NCBI GenBank assembly: GCA_963796225.1
Contig: CAWCLK010000021.1
Span: forward strand, 1 to 40,077
Source of the DNA: CAWCLK01 sp963796225
GTDB taxonomy: Bacteria; Actinomycetota; Nitriliruptoria; Nitriliruptorales; Nitriliruptoraceae
DNA length: 40,077 bases
Direction of reading: 5' to 3'
Part shown: in pieces, positions 1 to 8,197 of the stretch
How positions within the stretch are numbered: position 1 is the first letter of the stretch
Layout of the letters: every line of letters starts with the position of its first letter
Made by a program: the position numbers and the translations under genes
The notes under the pieces: generated by a model
The model's input: the letters and a program-made list of their open reading frames with translations, nothing else
Database searches by the model: none
Told to the model about the DNA's origin: nothing

Positions 1-834
1 AGGCAGCGACTCACCGAGGCCGAGCAGTCCGACCCGGGCACCTTCACCCCAAACGGCTTCGTGGTCACCGCGCTGCAGGCCGCGCACGCCGCGATCGCCC
101 AGACGCCCGTCCCCGACGACGTCCCGGGGCGGCACCTGCAGCACGCGCTCGAGGCGGCGGTCCGGATCGGGCACGACACCGACACGGTCGCCGCCATCGC
201 CGGGCAGGTGCTCGGGGCGCGCTGGGGCGCCAGCGCGGTCCCGTGGCACTGGCGGCGGGCGCTGCACGGGTGGCCGGACGGGTCCGGCCACGCCGACCTG
301 GTCCGCTGGGCGGTGCTGACCGCGAACCGCGGCATCGCGACGGCGGGCGGATGGCCCCGTACCGCGTCGATGCTCGCCTGGGCACGCCGCCAGGAACCCA
401 CGCCAGTGTGCGTGCCGAGTCCCGAGGAGGGCCTGCTGGTGGGCAACCTGCCCGGCCTGCCTGCGGCGCTCGACGACGGCGTCGACGCGGTGGTGTCGCT
501 GTGCCGGGTGGGACACGCCGACGTGCCTGCCGACGTCGAGCACGTGCAGGTCTGGATCACCGACCAGCAGGTCCCCGCGAACCCGAACCTCGATCTCGTG
601 CTCGGCGACACGGTCGATGCCATTCGCGCCCTGCGGGAGCAGGGATGCCGCGTCTACCTGCACTGCGTCGGCGGGCGCAGCCGCACCCCGACCGTCGCCG
701 CCGCCTACCTCGCCCAGACGCGCGGGTGGTCGGGCAGCCGCGCCCTCGACGAGCTCGCGGCCTGCCTGCCCGAGGTGGCTCCCAACCCCACGTTCCGGGC
801 GTGGCTGGACCGGGTCGGCGGCGGGGTGGCCTGA
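1..834 (+). CDS. ADP-ribosylglycohydrolase / dual-specificity phosphatase fusion (5' end outside window)
   Basis: The frame is open from base 1, so the gene begins before the window. The first third resembles the C-terminal end of ADP-ribosylglycohydrolases: GHDTDTVAAIAG near visible residue 57 carries the paired aspartates that bind the metal site. The second half is a dual-specificity phosphatase: Asp188 is a plausible general acid and the loop HCVGGRSRTP (Cys222, Arg228) is a complete CX5R active site. The family would remove ADP-ribose from proteins or small molecules, and the phosphatase domain would cleave a phosphoester. No signal peptide is visible, so it is probably cytoplasmic. It converges on the GAF-ANTAR gene with only 7 bases between stops. 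The N-terminal part of the hydrolase cannot be checked here. Confidence 0.85.
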   Translation, partial: RQRLTEAEQSDPGTFTPNGFVVTALQAAHAAIAQTPVPDDVPGRHLQHALEAAVRIGHDTDTVAAIAGQVLGARWGASAVPWHWRRALHGWPDGSGHADLVRWAVLTANRGIATAGGWPRTASMLAWARRQEPTPVCVPSPEEGLLVGNLPGLPAALDDGVDAVVSLCRVGHADVPADVEHVQVWITDQQVPANPNLDLVLGDTVDAIRALREQGCRVYLHCVGGRSRTPTVAAAYLAQTRGWSGSRALDELAACLPEVAPNPTFRAWLDRVGGGVA

Positions 835-841
835 CCTCGCG

Positions 842-1573
842 TCAGTCGCCCTTGCGGCCGTGGATCAGCTGGTCGGGGGCCAGGCGTCCCTCGACGACGT
901 CGAGGGCGACGTCGCGCACCTTGGAGCTGTGGGACCGGGCGTACCGGCGCAGCAGGTCGAAGGCCGCCCGCGGTTCGATCCGGTTGCGGGCGACGAGGAA
1001 CCCCTTGGCCTGCTCGACGACGATCCGGGTGTCCAGCGCCTTCTGCAACCCGGCCGTCAGCTCCTCGTGGTCCTCGACGTCGCGGGCGTGCACGACGTAG
1101 ATCGTCGCGACGTCCGCGAACGTCCGGCCCAGGGCGAGCTGGTCCTCGGTCAGCTCGCCCGGGTGGTCCGCGTAGAGGTTGAGCGCCCCGATGGTCTCGC
1201 CCTGCAGGTGCATCGGGAACGAGTAGACGGCCCGCATCCCCTCCTCGACGGCGCGCGGGCCGAAGTGCGGGAAGCGGGAGTCCTCCGACAGGTCCCCCGC
1301 GACCACGTGCTCGCCGGTCCGGAACGCCAGCAGGCAGGGGCCCTCGTCCCCCTCGATCTGCAGCTTCTCGAGCCGGTCGAGCACCGGGTCCGACGTGGAC
1401 ACGAAACGCAGGTCACCCTGCCGGTCGCCGAGCATCACGCCGGCGCCGGCGCAGTCCAGGGTCCGTGCGACGTCCTCACCGAGCGTCGCGAGGACCTCGT
1501 CGAGCTCGTACTCGCCCACGAGCGTGCCCGCGAACCGTCGCAGGACGGACGTGATGTGTGCATGATCGACCAC
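842..1573 (-). CDS. GAF-ANTAR domain regulator
   Basis: A 243-residue protein with a GAF domain (about residues 20-165) and a C-terminal ANTAR domain (about 175-228). The ANTAR domain is recognised from the stretch containing VVEQAKGFLVARNRI and the following helix with aligned aromatic and arginine residues. ANTAR proteins bind paired RNA hairpins and prevent transcription termination; the GAF domain would sense a small ligand or redox state. It is the last gene of a minus-strand cluster with a stand-alone receiver protein and a LuxR ATPase. A 10-bp inverted repeat lies in its leader (1602-1643). Start: ATG at 1573, preceded by a weak purine-rich site. Its RNA targets are not evident in this window. 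Confidence 0.9.
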   Translation of the reverse strand: MVDHAHITSVLRRFAGTLVGEYELDEVLATLGEDVARTLDCAGAGVMLGDRQGDLRFVSTSDPVLDRLEKLQIEGDEGPCLLAFRTGEHVVAGDLSEDSRFPHFGPRAVEEGMRAVYSFPMHLQGETIGALNLYADHPGELTEDQLALGRTFADVATIYVVHARDVEDHEELTAGLQKALDTRIVVEQAKGFLVARNRIEPRAAFDLLRRYARSHSSKVRDVALDVVEGRLAPDQLIHGRKGD

Positions 1574-1601
1574 GCGCCGCTCCTGTCGTCGCGCGGATGG
1601 C

Positions 1602-1643
1602 CCGGACAGGGTAGGGAGGCGATCCCGGCCGGTCCCTGTCCGG
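1602..1643 (-). promoter_or_regulatory. 10-bp inverted repeat in the GAF-ANTAR leader
   Basis: CCGGACAGGG (1602-1611) and CCCTGTCCGG (1634-1643) are perfect reverse complements separated by 22 bases. The repeat sits 21 bases beyond the stop codon of the receiver gene and 28 bases before the GAF-ANTAR start. It could end transcription of the receiver gene, act as an attenuator for the ANTAR gene, or be a DNA operator. No T-run follows on the minus strand. It does not look like the canonical pair of short hexaloop hairpins bound by ANTAR proteins. Confidence 0.5.
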
Positions 1644-1663
1644 ACGGGTCCGGACCGTGCAGG

Positions 1664-2143
1664 TCAGGGACGCAGGCCCTCCGGAGCCCACACGGTCTCG
1701 CCCTGCAGCGCCCGCCGGAACCGTCCCATCAGCCCGGTCAGCTGGTCGCCGAGCTGGGCCGTGAGCACGTCCTTCTCGAGGAAGGCGAACGCGCCCGCCG
1801 CGATCGTCGGTTGCTCGTGGGTGGCCGCGGACAGGGCGGAGACCATCACGATCATGGACCGTGGGCAGACACGGGTCAGCTCGGCCAGCGCCTCGTAGCC
1901 GTCCAGCCGGGGCATCATGAGGTCGAGCAGGATCGCGGAGGGTTGCAGCCGGGCGGCCATCTGCACCGCCTCGAGCCCGTCGCTGGCCTCGCCAACGACC
2001 TCGAAGCCGTGCAGCCGGTCGAGCTGCATCCGGGCGAGGAAGCGCATGTCCTCCTCGTCGTCGACGAGCAGGACCGTGGCGACCTCGTCGGGACCCGTGC
2101 GCTGGGACGCCCCGGCGTCCCGCGGTGTGATCAGGTCTGGCAT
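1664..2143 (-). CDS. Stand-alone response regulator receiver protein
   Basis: A 159-residue protein consisting almost only of a receiver (REC) domain. Visible key residues are the acidic pair Asp28/Asp29 in LLVDDEED, phospho-acceptor Asp74 in ILLDLMMP and Lys124 in FLEKD. About 30 residues follow with no recognisable DNA-binding domain, so it probably acts by protein contact in a phosphorelay or partner-switch. The start is the ATG at 2143; the same frame runs on upstream but is antisense to the LuxR gene there. It lies 89 bases downstream of the LuxR ATPase gene, in the same direction. The cognate kinase is not adjacent; the only histidine kinase in the window is at 18131-19114. Confidence 0.9.
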   Translation of the reverse strand: MPDLITPRDAGASQRTGPDEVATVLLVDDEEDMRFLARMQLDRLHGFEVVGEASDGLEAVQMAARLQPSAILLDLMMPRLDGYEALAELTRVCPRSMIVMVSALSAATHEQPTIAAGAFAFLEKDVLTAQLGDQLTGLMGRFRRALQGETVWAPEGLRP

Positions 2144-2232
2144 CGCGCTCGGTTCCCCCCGGACGTCCCGGACCCCTTGGCCCGGCCCCGCCGTCGGGCC
2201 AACGGTACCCCGTCCGGCGCCGCCCGGGAGGG

Positions 2233-4836
2233 TCACCTGCCCTCGAGCTGGCCGAGCGCCGCGGCGGCCTCCTGACGGGTGGCGACGCCGAGCTTGCCCA
2301 GCACCGCCGAGACGTGGTGGTCGACGGTGCGGATCGAGAGCACCAGCCGCTCGGCGATCTCGCCGTTGGTCAGTCCCTCGGCGACCAGCTGCAGCACGTC
2401 GAGCTGCCGGGCGGTGAGGCCGGCCGGGTTGACCCGGGTCGAGGGCTGGGGACCGCGGGGGATCGAGCGGACACCGAGCTCCCGCAGGCGGCGACGGACC
2501 CACCGTGCCGCCGGGACGGCACCGAGGTCGTCGAGCACCTGCAGGGCCTCGAGCATGGGCTCCGGGTCGCCGGACGACGCAAGCTCGAGCGCCGCCATGT
2601 ACGGGACCCCCAGCTCGGCCCACCCGGCCGACGCCGCGCGCCAGTCGCCGAGGAGACCGGAGCGGTACGGCTCCGGGAACGCCTCCGGGTCGACCTCGAC
2701 CCCCTCGTCGATGCCCGCCAGCTGCAGCGTCCGCAGGATCTGCGCGCGGTGGCGCACCGGTGCCTGCGGCACCAGGGCGAGGCGCAGTGTGTCGGCGACG
2801 AGGTCGGGACGATCCTGCAACCAGGCGAACTCGACCCGTGCCGCCCCCAGCGTGGTGACGTACTGCGACGCCCCGCTGGTGATCGCGACCTCCCAGGCGC
2901 GCTCGAGGAGTGCTTCGGCCTCGGGGTCCCCGCGCCATGTCGCCAGGCGCGCCAGGCCGTTCAGCGCCAGGGCCTCGAGCACACCGGCGTCCCCCACCGA
3001 CCGGTGCAGGTCGAGCAACAGCGCGGTGGCCTCGTCCCAGCGGCCTCGCCACATCCACAGCAGGCCGCGCTGGGACACCGTGTTGTAGCGGTGGGAGACG
3101 AAGTCGTGGTCGTCGTAGAACCCAATGGCCTCGTTGATGGCCTGTTCCGCCCCGTCCCAGTCGCCCGCACGCAGCAGCTCTTCGACGAGGTTGGTGTACG
3201 ACCGCGCTGTCGGCTCGAGCAGGCCGTGGGCGCGGCCCAGGTCCACGGCCCGGCGCAGGTCGCCGAGACCGCCCTCGACGTCGCCGCCCGTCGTCGTGCG
3301 CTGCAGCCCCCGGTAGTTGAGCCCCAGCACCTCGAGGTCCGTGCGGCCGATGGCCTGCGCGGCCTCCACGGCGGCCCGCGCGATGGCGGCGGCCTCGTCG
3401 AATCGGTCGGTCAGCACCAGCAGCTGGGCCTGGTGCACCAGCACCTCGGCCGCGAGCTCGGTGTCGTCGACCCGCGACGCCGCCTCGACGGCCCGGTCCA
3501 TCAGGTCGTGCGCGTGGTCGGGGTCGTTGGCGATGTAGACCATGCGCGACCACGTCAGCAGTGCTCGCGCCAGGGCGGCGTCGTCGCCGAGCCCCTCGCG
3601 CAGCTCCGCGGCCCGTCGGGACGACGCGATGGCGCTCGCGAAGTCGTGCAGGTCGTACTGGCCCCAGGCGTGCTGCTCGTGGAGCCGCGCCTGCTCTACG
3701 GGCGGTAGCGCCTCGATGTGTGGCAGCACCCGCTCACCCAGCAGCACCGCCTGGCGGTGCGCCCCGGCACGGAACGCCTCGTCGACGGCGGCGGGGCCCC
3801 GGTCCGCGACGACGTCGTGTGCGCCGGCGGCCACGGCGTGGTGCAGCACGGGGGTGGCGTCGGCGTGGCCGCGGGCCAGGAGTGCGTCGAGCACGTGCCG
3901 GTGGGCCGCCACCCGCTCCACCTGGGTCATCGACGCCTCGATCGCGCGCCGCGCCAGCTCGTGGCGGAACCGGACCTCCTGGGGGGTGGCGACCACCAGG
4001 CCCCGGCGCTCGGCCGCGGCCAGCAGGGTGAGGTCCCCCACGACCGCCCCGGCCACGTCCCGGTCGACCACGCCGGGCATCACCGACAGCAGCTGCAGCG
4101 CCCGGCGTGGTTCGTCGGTCAGTCGGCGGACGCGAGCCAGCACGGCGTCCGCCACCGTGGCCGGCACCTCGTCGCCGCGGGCGCGGGCGACCTCGGTGAC
4201 GAAGAACGGGTTGCCGCCCGTCACGGCCGCCACCCGGCGCGCGTCGAGGCCGCGGTCACCGAGCAGGGCGGCGATGGCTGCCTGGCTCAGCGGGGCCGGG
4301 GCGAGCCGCTCGACCGGGGCGCCGGCCAAGGCCCCCAGCACGCCCATGAGCGGGTGGTCGTCGTCCAGGTCGTCCCGGAAGGTCAGCAGCAGCACCGCCG
4401 ACAGGTCACGCAGGCGCCGCCCCACGAACCGGATGACGTCGAGGGTGGCCTCGTCCGCCCAGTGGACGTCCTCGACGACCAGCACCACGGGCCGCAGCGG
4501 GTCGTCCAGCATCTCCAGCACGGCGTCCAGGACCGCGCTGGTGTCGGCAGCCTCGACCGCCTCCGCCAGGGGCCCACCGGCGCTGCGGGCCACGTCCCGC
4601 AGCGGCCCGAGCGTGCGACCGGTCAGGAAGTCGTCGCACCAGCCCTCGAGCACGCGGACGTCGGGCCCGGCGACGCGGTCCACCCAGGCACCCACGAGGC
4701 TCGACTTGCCGATCCCCGCCTCACCGGTCAGCAGCACGACCGTGCCGGAGCGCTCCCGGGCGCGGGCGAGTGCGGCGTCGAGCCGGTCGAGCTCGGCGTC
4801 CCGTTCCAGCAGTGCGGTCGCCGCGACGAGTGGCAT
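2233..4836 (-). CDS. LuxR-family regulator with N-terminal AAA ATPase (paralogue 1)
   Basis: An 867-residue LAL-type regulator. The N-terminal ATPase has Walker A GEAGIGKS (about residues 38-45) and Walker B VVLVVEDV (about 117-124). A long helical, TPR-like middle follows, and the C-terminal LuxR helix-turn-helix occupies about the last 65 residues (ARQLDVLQLVAEGLTNGEIA). The family couples ATP-dependent ligand or partner sensing to promoter activation. The linker before the HTH (IPRGPQPSTRVNPAGLT) is almost the same as in the paralogue at 10942-13518, so the two arose by duplication. The start is the ATG at 4836; the frame stays open far upstream but there it is antisense to the OsmC and FAD genes. 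It is divergent from the osmC-like gene, with candidate operators between. Confidence 0.92.
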   Translation of the reverse strand: MPLVAATALLERDAELDRLDAALARARERSGTVVLLTGEAGIGKSSLVGAWVDRVAGPDVRVLEGWCDDFLTGRTLGPLRDVARSAGGPLAEAVEAADTSAVLDAVLEMLDDPLRPVVLVVEDVHWADEATLDVIRFVGRRLRDLSAVLLLTFRDDLDDDHPLMGVLGALAGAPVERLAPAPLSQAAIAALLGDRGLDARRVAAVTGGNPFFVTEVARARGDEVPATVADAVLARVRRLTDEPRRALQLLSVMPGVVDRDVAGAVVGDLTLLAAAERRGLVVATPQEVRFRHELARRAIEASMTQVERVAAHRHVLDALLARGHADATPVLHHAVAAGAHDVVADRGPAAVDEAFRAGAHRQAVLLGERVLPHIEALPPVEQARLHEQHAWGQYDLHDFASAIASSRRAAELREGLGDDAALARALLTWSRMVYIANDPDHAHDLMDRAVEAASRVDDTELAAEVLVHQAQLLVLTDRFDEAAAIARAAVEAAQAIGRTDLEVLGLNYRGLQRTTTGGDVEGGLGDLRRAVDLGRAHGLLEPTARSYTNLVEELLRAGDWDGAEQAINEAIGFYDDHDFVSHRYNTVSQRGLLWMWRGRWDEATALLLDLHRSVGDAGVLEALALNGLARLATWRGDPEAEALLERAWEVAITSGASQYVTTLGAARVEFAWLQDRPDLVADTLRLALVPQAPVRHRAQILRTLQLAGIDEGVEVDPEAFPEPYRSGLLGDWRAASAGWAELGVPYMAALELASSGDPEPMLEALQVLDDLGAVPAARWVRRRLRELGVRSIPRGPQPSTRVNPAGLTARQLDVLQLVAEGLTNGEIAERLVLSIRTVDHHVSAVLGKLGVATRQEAAAALGQLEGR

Positions 4837-4877
4837 GGCGGACCTGCGAGCCAGCGGCGCGCCGTCCGGCCGGCGCG

Positions 4878-4911
4878 ACCTGCCCAGCGAGCGTATGCGA
4901 CGTGGGCAGGT
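4878..4911. promoter_or_regulatory. Inverted repeat in LuxR/OsmC divergent promoter
   Basis: ACCTGCCC (4878-4885) and GGGCAGGT (4904-4911) are perfect inverted repeats separated by 18 bases, within the 177-base region between the divergent LuxR and OsmC-like genes. The position suits an operator for either gene. No sigma-factor elements can be named with confidence in DNA this GC-rich. Confidence 0.4.
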
Positions 4912-4921
4912 GCCCGCCCCG

Positions 4922-4943
4922 ACATGGGTGGTGCCTACCGAGG
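4922..4943 (+). promoter_or_regulatory. Candidate ATGGGT-box operator upstream of osmC-like gene
   Basis: ATGGGT begins at 4924, 90 bases before the OsmC-like start, and is followed by GGTGCCTACCGAGG. Very similar sequences occur upstream of the flavin monooxygenase (9486-9507, minus strand) and twice upstream of the 44-residue ORF (10655-10700). The rough consensus is ATGGGT, 7-8 bases, then a C-rich half ending in CGA or CAT. Recognition by one of the two LuxR paralogues is inference. Confidence 0.35.
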
Positions 4944-5013
4944 TCCTGCATCCCCGATCCCCGGACAGTGGCCAGCACCTCGCAACCCCAACCCTCAACG
5001 AGGAGCCACACCG

Positions 5014-5583
5014 ATGAGCACTGCAACCACCGAGCGTCCGGCCCGCAACGGCGTCGACGTCCCCACCCTGTTCGCCACCCTCGACGTCGTCAAGGGCGCC
5101 CCGGAGGCCGCGCAGTTCCAGTTCCGCGCCACGAACCGCTGGGTCAGCGGCACGCACAGCCGCACCACGATCCACGAGTTCTTCGGCGTCGGCGAGGAGC
5201 GCGCCCACCGCGAGCCCACGGTCCACGACGCCGACCACCTCGAGGTCCTCGTCGGGGCCGACCACGGCCCGACGCCGGTCGAGTACCTGCTCGTCGGCCT
5301 GACCTCGTGCCTCACCGCCGGCATCGCCAACATCGCCGCCGCCCGTGGCGTCGACCTGTACGAGGTCACCTCCACCATCGAGGGCGACATCGACCTCAAC
5401 GGCATCCTCGGCTTCGGCGGGGCGCGCAACGGCTACCAGGACGTGCGCGTGCACTTCACCATCTCCGGCGACGCCCCGGCCGACGTGCTCGAGGGCATCG
5501 TCGAGCAGTCCCGCCAGCGGTCCGCCGTCTACGACGTCATGACCCACGGCGTCCCCGTCGCCATCGACGTCACCGTCGCGTGA
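5014..5583 (+). CDS. OsmC-like family protein
   Basis: A 189-residue OsmC/Ohr-fold protein. Family hallmarks are the central motif GPTPVEYLLVGLTSCLTAG, with one reactive cysteine (Cys99), and the C-terminal stretch ending in THGVPVAIDV. Classical OsmC/Ohr enzymes reduce organic hydroperoxides with two cysteines. Here the second position, near residue 171 in QRSAVYDV, is alanine, so a standard two-cysteine peroxidase cycle is unlikely. ATG at 5014 is preceded by AGGAGC at 5001. It heads a plus-strand run with an FAD oxidoreductase, a PIG-L protein and an acetyltransferase, and is divergent from the LuxR regulator, which may control it. The cytoplasm is the expected location. Confidence 0.88.
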   Translation: MSTATTERPARNGVDVPTLFATLDVVKGAPEAAQFQFRATNRWVSGTHSRTTIHEFFGVGEERAHREPTVHDADHLEVLVGADHGPTPVEYLLVGLTSCLTAGIANIAAARGVDLYEVTSTIEGDIDLNGILGFGGARNGYQDVRVHFTISGDAPADVLEGIVEQSRQRSAVYDVMTHGVPVAIDVTVA

Positions 5584-5604
5584 CACGTCCGAGGCTCGGG
5601 ATGC

Positions 5605-5646
5605 GGCCGGTCGCGTGGTGGTCCTCGGGACCTCGCGCGGCCGGCC
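5605..5646 (+). terminator. Imperfect hairpin between OsmC-like and FAD genes
   Basis: GGCCGG (5605-5610) can pair with CCGGCC (5641-5646), and an inner perfect hairpin GGTCC/TCG/GGACC occupies 5620-5632. The stem is interrupted and has no T-run. It may be a partial terminator or mRNA-processing element that separates expression of the two genes, which are 111 bases apart. Confidence 0.35.
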
Positions 5647-5694
5647 GTCATCCCTCGTGCTCCCTGCTCCCCTCCATCCTGTGAAGGACTCGCC

Positions 5695-6858
5695 ATGCCT
5701 GCCACGCCCACCTACGACGTCGTGGTCGTCGGCGCCCGCCCCGCCGGCGCCGGCACCGCCCTGCAGCTGGCCCGCCGCGGGCACCGCGTGCTCGTGCTCG
5801 ACCGCGCCCCGCACGGCAGCGACACCCTGTCGACCCTCGCGATCATGCGGGTCGGGGTCATGCTGCTGGAGCGCTGGGGCGTGCTCGACCGGATCGTCGA
5901 GGCCGGCACGCCGCTGCTGCACGCGGTCACCTTCGACTACGGCGACCGCCCACCGGTGCGCATCGACCTCGCCGACCCGCTGATCGCCCCGCGCCGCACC
6001 GTACTGGACGGCGTGCTGGCCGACGCGGCCGCCGAGGCCGGCGCCGAGGTGCGCCACGGTGTGCGCGTGGCCGGCCTGCTGCGTGACCCCGACGGCCGCG
6101 TCGTCGGTGTCCGGACCCGCACGCGCGACGGGCAGGAGGAGGTCATCGGCGCCCGGCTGGTGGTCGGCGCCGACGGGCGAGGGTCCGCCGTGGCCCGCGA
6201 GGTCGACGCCCCCGTCACCCGCCACGGCGTGGCCGCGGGCGGCTTCATGATGACGCTGGTCCGCGGGATCGCCACCGACGGCCTCGAGTGGCTGTACGCC
6301 CCGGGCGCGTCCGCCGGGATCATCCCGACCACCGGTGGGGACGCCTGCGTGTTCGCCGGCAGCGACGCCTCCCGGTTCATGCGCGAGCTGCGCCACGACC
6401 TGCCCGGGTCCTTCGACCGCGTGCTCGCCGAGGTGTCCCCGTCGGCGGCCCGGCGGGTCGCCGGCGGCGAGCGCATCGCCCCGGTCCGTGGCTTCACAGG
6501 GGTCCCCGGCTGGATGCGTCGCCCCCACGGGCCCGGCTGGGCCCTGGTCGGTGACGCGGGCTACTTCAAGGACCCCAGCACCGCCCACGGCATCGCGGAC
6601 GCCCTGCGTGACGCCCACCTGCTGGCCGAGGCGGCCGACGCCGGGCTGACGGGCCGACGGCCCATGGCGGAGGCCATGGCGGAGTACGCGTCCGTGCGCG
6701 ACGAGCTGTCGATCCCGCTGTTCGATGTCACCGAGGCGATCGCCGTGCCATCATGGTCGATGGACGAGCTCTCTGGCCTGCACCGCGAGCTGAGTGCCGC
6801 GATGAAGCGCGAGGTCGTCCACCTGCAGGCGGTCGACACCGTGGACGTCGCCGCCTGA
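5695..6858 (+). CDS. FAD-dependent oxidoreductase (geranylgeranyl reductase / PHBH-like group)
   Basis: A 387-residue flavoprotein. The N-terminal dinucleotide-binding motif is VVVGARPAGAG (about residues 10-20), a variant with Arg-Pro inside the glycine loop that is common in this group. The second FAD motif, LVGDAGYFKDPSTAHGI, lies near residue 285, and a DG-type motif (VVGADGRGS) sits near 160. Proteins of this group oxidise or reduce aromatic, polyketide or isoprenoid substrates; the substrate cannot be read from the sequence. Start: ATG at 5695 with GTGAAGGA just upstream. It is 111 bases after the OsmC-like gene and 29 bases before the PIG-L start, so it may share a transcript with either. 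Confidence 0.88.
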   Translation: MPATPTYDVVVVGARPAGAGTALQLARRGHRVLVLDRAPHGSDTLSTLAIMRVGVMLLERWGVLDRIVEAGTPLLHAVTFDYGDRPPVRIDLADPLIAPRRTVLDGVLADAAAEAGAEVRHGVRVAGLLRDPDGRVVGVRTRTRDGQEEVIGARLVVGADGRGSAVAREVDAPVTRHGVAAGGFMMTLVRGIATDGLEWLYAPGASAGIIPTTGGDACVFAGSDASRFMRELRHDLPGSFDRVLAEVSPSAARRVAGGERIAPVRGFTGVPGWMRRPHGPGWALVGDAGYFKDPSTAHGIADALRDAHLLAEAADAGLTGRRPMAEAMAEYASVRDELSIPLFDVTEAIAVPSWSMDELSGLHRELSAAMKREVVHLQAVDTVDVAA

Positions 6859-6887
6859 CCGACACGCGGGGAGCGAGGAGCGTCATC

Positions 6888-7649
6888 GTGTCCATGCTCG
6901 ACCTCGCGTCCCTGGGCGCCGTGCTGGGCGTGTGGGCGCATCCCGACGACGAGGCGTTCCTCGCCGCCGGGCTCACCGCCCGCCTCACCGACGCGGGGGC
7001 CCACGTCGCCGTGCTCACCGCCACCCGCGGTGAACACGGCACGGCCGACCCGACGGCCTGGCCGGCCCATCGGCTCGGTCGTCGCCGTGGCCACGAGCTA
7101 CGGGCCTCGCTGGCCGTGGTGGGTGTCACCGACCACACCTTCCTCGGGTACGAGGACGGCACGCTCGACGCCGTGCCGGACGACGAGGGCGCCGCGCACG
7201 TCACCGCCGCCCTCGCGCGCGTGTCCCCCGACACCGTGGTCACCTTCGGGCCCGAGGGCATGACCGGCCACACCGACCACATCGCGGTCTCCCGGTGGGT
7301 CGACCGGGCCGTCGCGTCCCACCCCGACCCCGTCCGCGTGCTGCACGCCACGACGACCGAGGTCTTCGTCGCCCGCTGGGGGCCGATGATGCGCGACGCC
7401 GGCGCCTACATGCGCGACGACCTGCCGCTGGCCACGCCGATGGACCAGGTGGCGTTCGAGGCCCACCTCGACGAGGACGAACAGGACCGCAAGATCGTCG
7501 CGCTGGCCGCCCAGTCGAGCCAGCTCACCGGCATGCTCGCCGGCCTCGGCGAGGCCACCGTCGCCGCGGCCTTCGCCACCGAGTCGTTCACGCTCGCGCC
7601 GTCTGCCCGGCCCGCCGCTGCGGCCGGTGCCGCCGGGGCGGGCCGGTGA
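6888..7649 (+). CDS. PIG-L family deacetylase (LmbE/MshB-like)
   Basis: A 253-residue zinc-dependent amidohydrolase. AHPDDE (residues 17-22) carries the family's metal-binding histidine and aspartate and the catalytic aspartate, and HTDH (about 128-131) gives the third metal ligand. The family removes N-acetyl groups from glucosamine conjugates; in actinobacteria it includes MshB and Mca of mycothiol metabolism. This protein is not close enough by eye to assign either role. GTG at 6888 is preferred over ATG at 6894 because GAGGAG (6875-6880) is 7 bases before it. Its stop overlaps a possible GTG start of the next gene, suggesting translational coupling. The neighbouring OsmC-like protein and flavoproteins make a thiol or detoxification role plausible. 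Confidence 0.9.
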   Translation: MSMLDLASLGAVLGVWAHPDDEAFLAAGLTARLTDAGAHVAVLTATRGEHGTADPTAWPAHRLGRRRGHELRASLAVVGVTDHTFLGYEDGTLDAVPDDEGAAHVTAALARVSPDTVVTFGPEGMTGHTDHIAVSRWVDRAVASHPDPVRVLHATTTEVFVARWGPMMRDAGAYMRDDLPLATPMDQVAFEAHLDEDEQDRKIVALAAQSSQLTGMLAGLGEATVAAAFATESFTLAPSARPAAAAGAAGAGR

Positions 7650-7654
7650 CCGCC

Positions 7655-8182
7655 ATGACCATCCGCGTCCGGGTGGCCACGCGCCACGACGTCCCGTCCC
7701 TGGCCGCGCTGGCCCACCGCACCTTCGTCGCCACCTACGCGGACCAGAACCCGCCCGGGCTGGTCGCCGAGCACGCGGACGCGTCGTTCACCCCCGACCG
7801 GCAGGCGGCCGAGCTGGCCGACCCGACGATGACCACGCTGGTCGCCGAGGACGACGGGGCGCTCGTCGGGTACGTGCTGCTCGCCGACACGCCCCCGCCG
7901 GAGGAGGTCGTGGTCGCCCGCGCCCCGCTGCAGCTGGCCCGGCTCTACGTGGACGGTCCGGCCCAGGGACGGGGCGTGGGCCGCGTGCTCATGGACGAGT
8001 CCATCCGGGTCGCCGCCGCCGACGGGTACGACCGCCTGTGGCTGACGGTGTGGAGCCGCAACCCGCGGGCCATCGCCGCCTACACCCGGTGGGGCTTCAC
8101 GGACGTGGGTCGGACCGTGTTCGAGATGGCGGGGGACCGGCAGGTCGACCGCGTGATGGTCCTGCCGGTCCCCGGACCCTGA
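7655..8182 (+). CDS. GNAT-family N-acetyltransferase
   Basis: A 175-residue acetyltransferase with a complete GNAT fold signature. LARLYVDGPAQGRGVGRVLM around residue 100 contains the acetyl-CoA pyrophosphate loop Q-x-R-G-x-G, and the C-terminal motif is WSRNPRAIAAYTRWGFTDVG. The acceptor substrate is unknown. ATG at 7655 is chosen; an in-frame GTG at 7646 overlaps the PIG-L stop as GTGA and would add three residues. Being coupled to a PIG-L deacetylase gene, it may act in the same pathway, for example in acylating a deacetylated amine, but this is inference. The 3' end converges on the flavin monooxygenase gene with 15 bases between stops. Confidence 0.9.
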   Translation: MTIRVRVATRHDVPSLAALAHRTFVATYADQNPPGLVAEHADASFTPDRQAAELADPTMTTLVAEDDGALVGYVLLADTPPPEEVVVARAPLQLARLYVDGPAQGRGVGRVLMDESIRVAAADGYDRLWLTVWSRNPRAIAAYTRWGFTDVGRTVFEMAGDRQVDRVMVLPVPGP

Positions 8183-8197
8183 CACGCCGCGCGGGGG

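Noticed and set aside
4837..6618. Upstream extension of the LuxR paralogue 1 frame to a 1461-residue protein on the minus strand
   Set aside because: The extension is antisense to the OsmC-like and FAD genes, has no domain signature and a composition typical of a shadow frame. ATG at 4836 begins the recognisable ATPase domain.
6888..8182. Naming the PIG-L/GNAT pair mshB and mshD
   Set aside because: The motifs are shared by the whole families and the GNAT is a single domain, whereas mycothiol synthase has two; the assignment would be over-specific.
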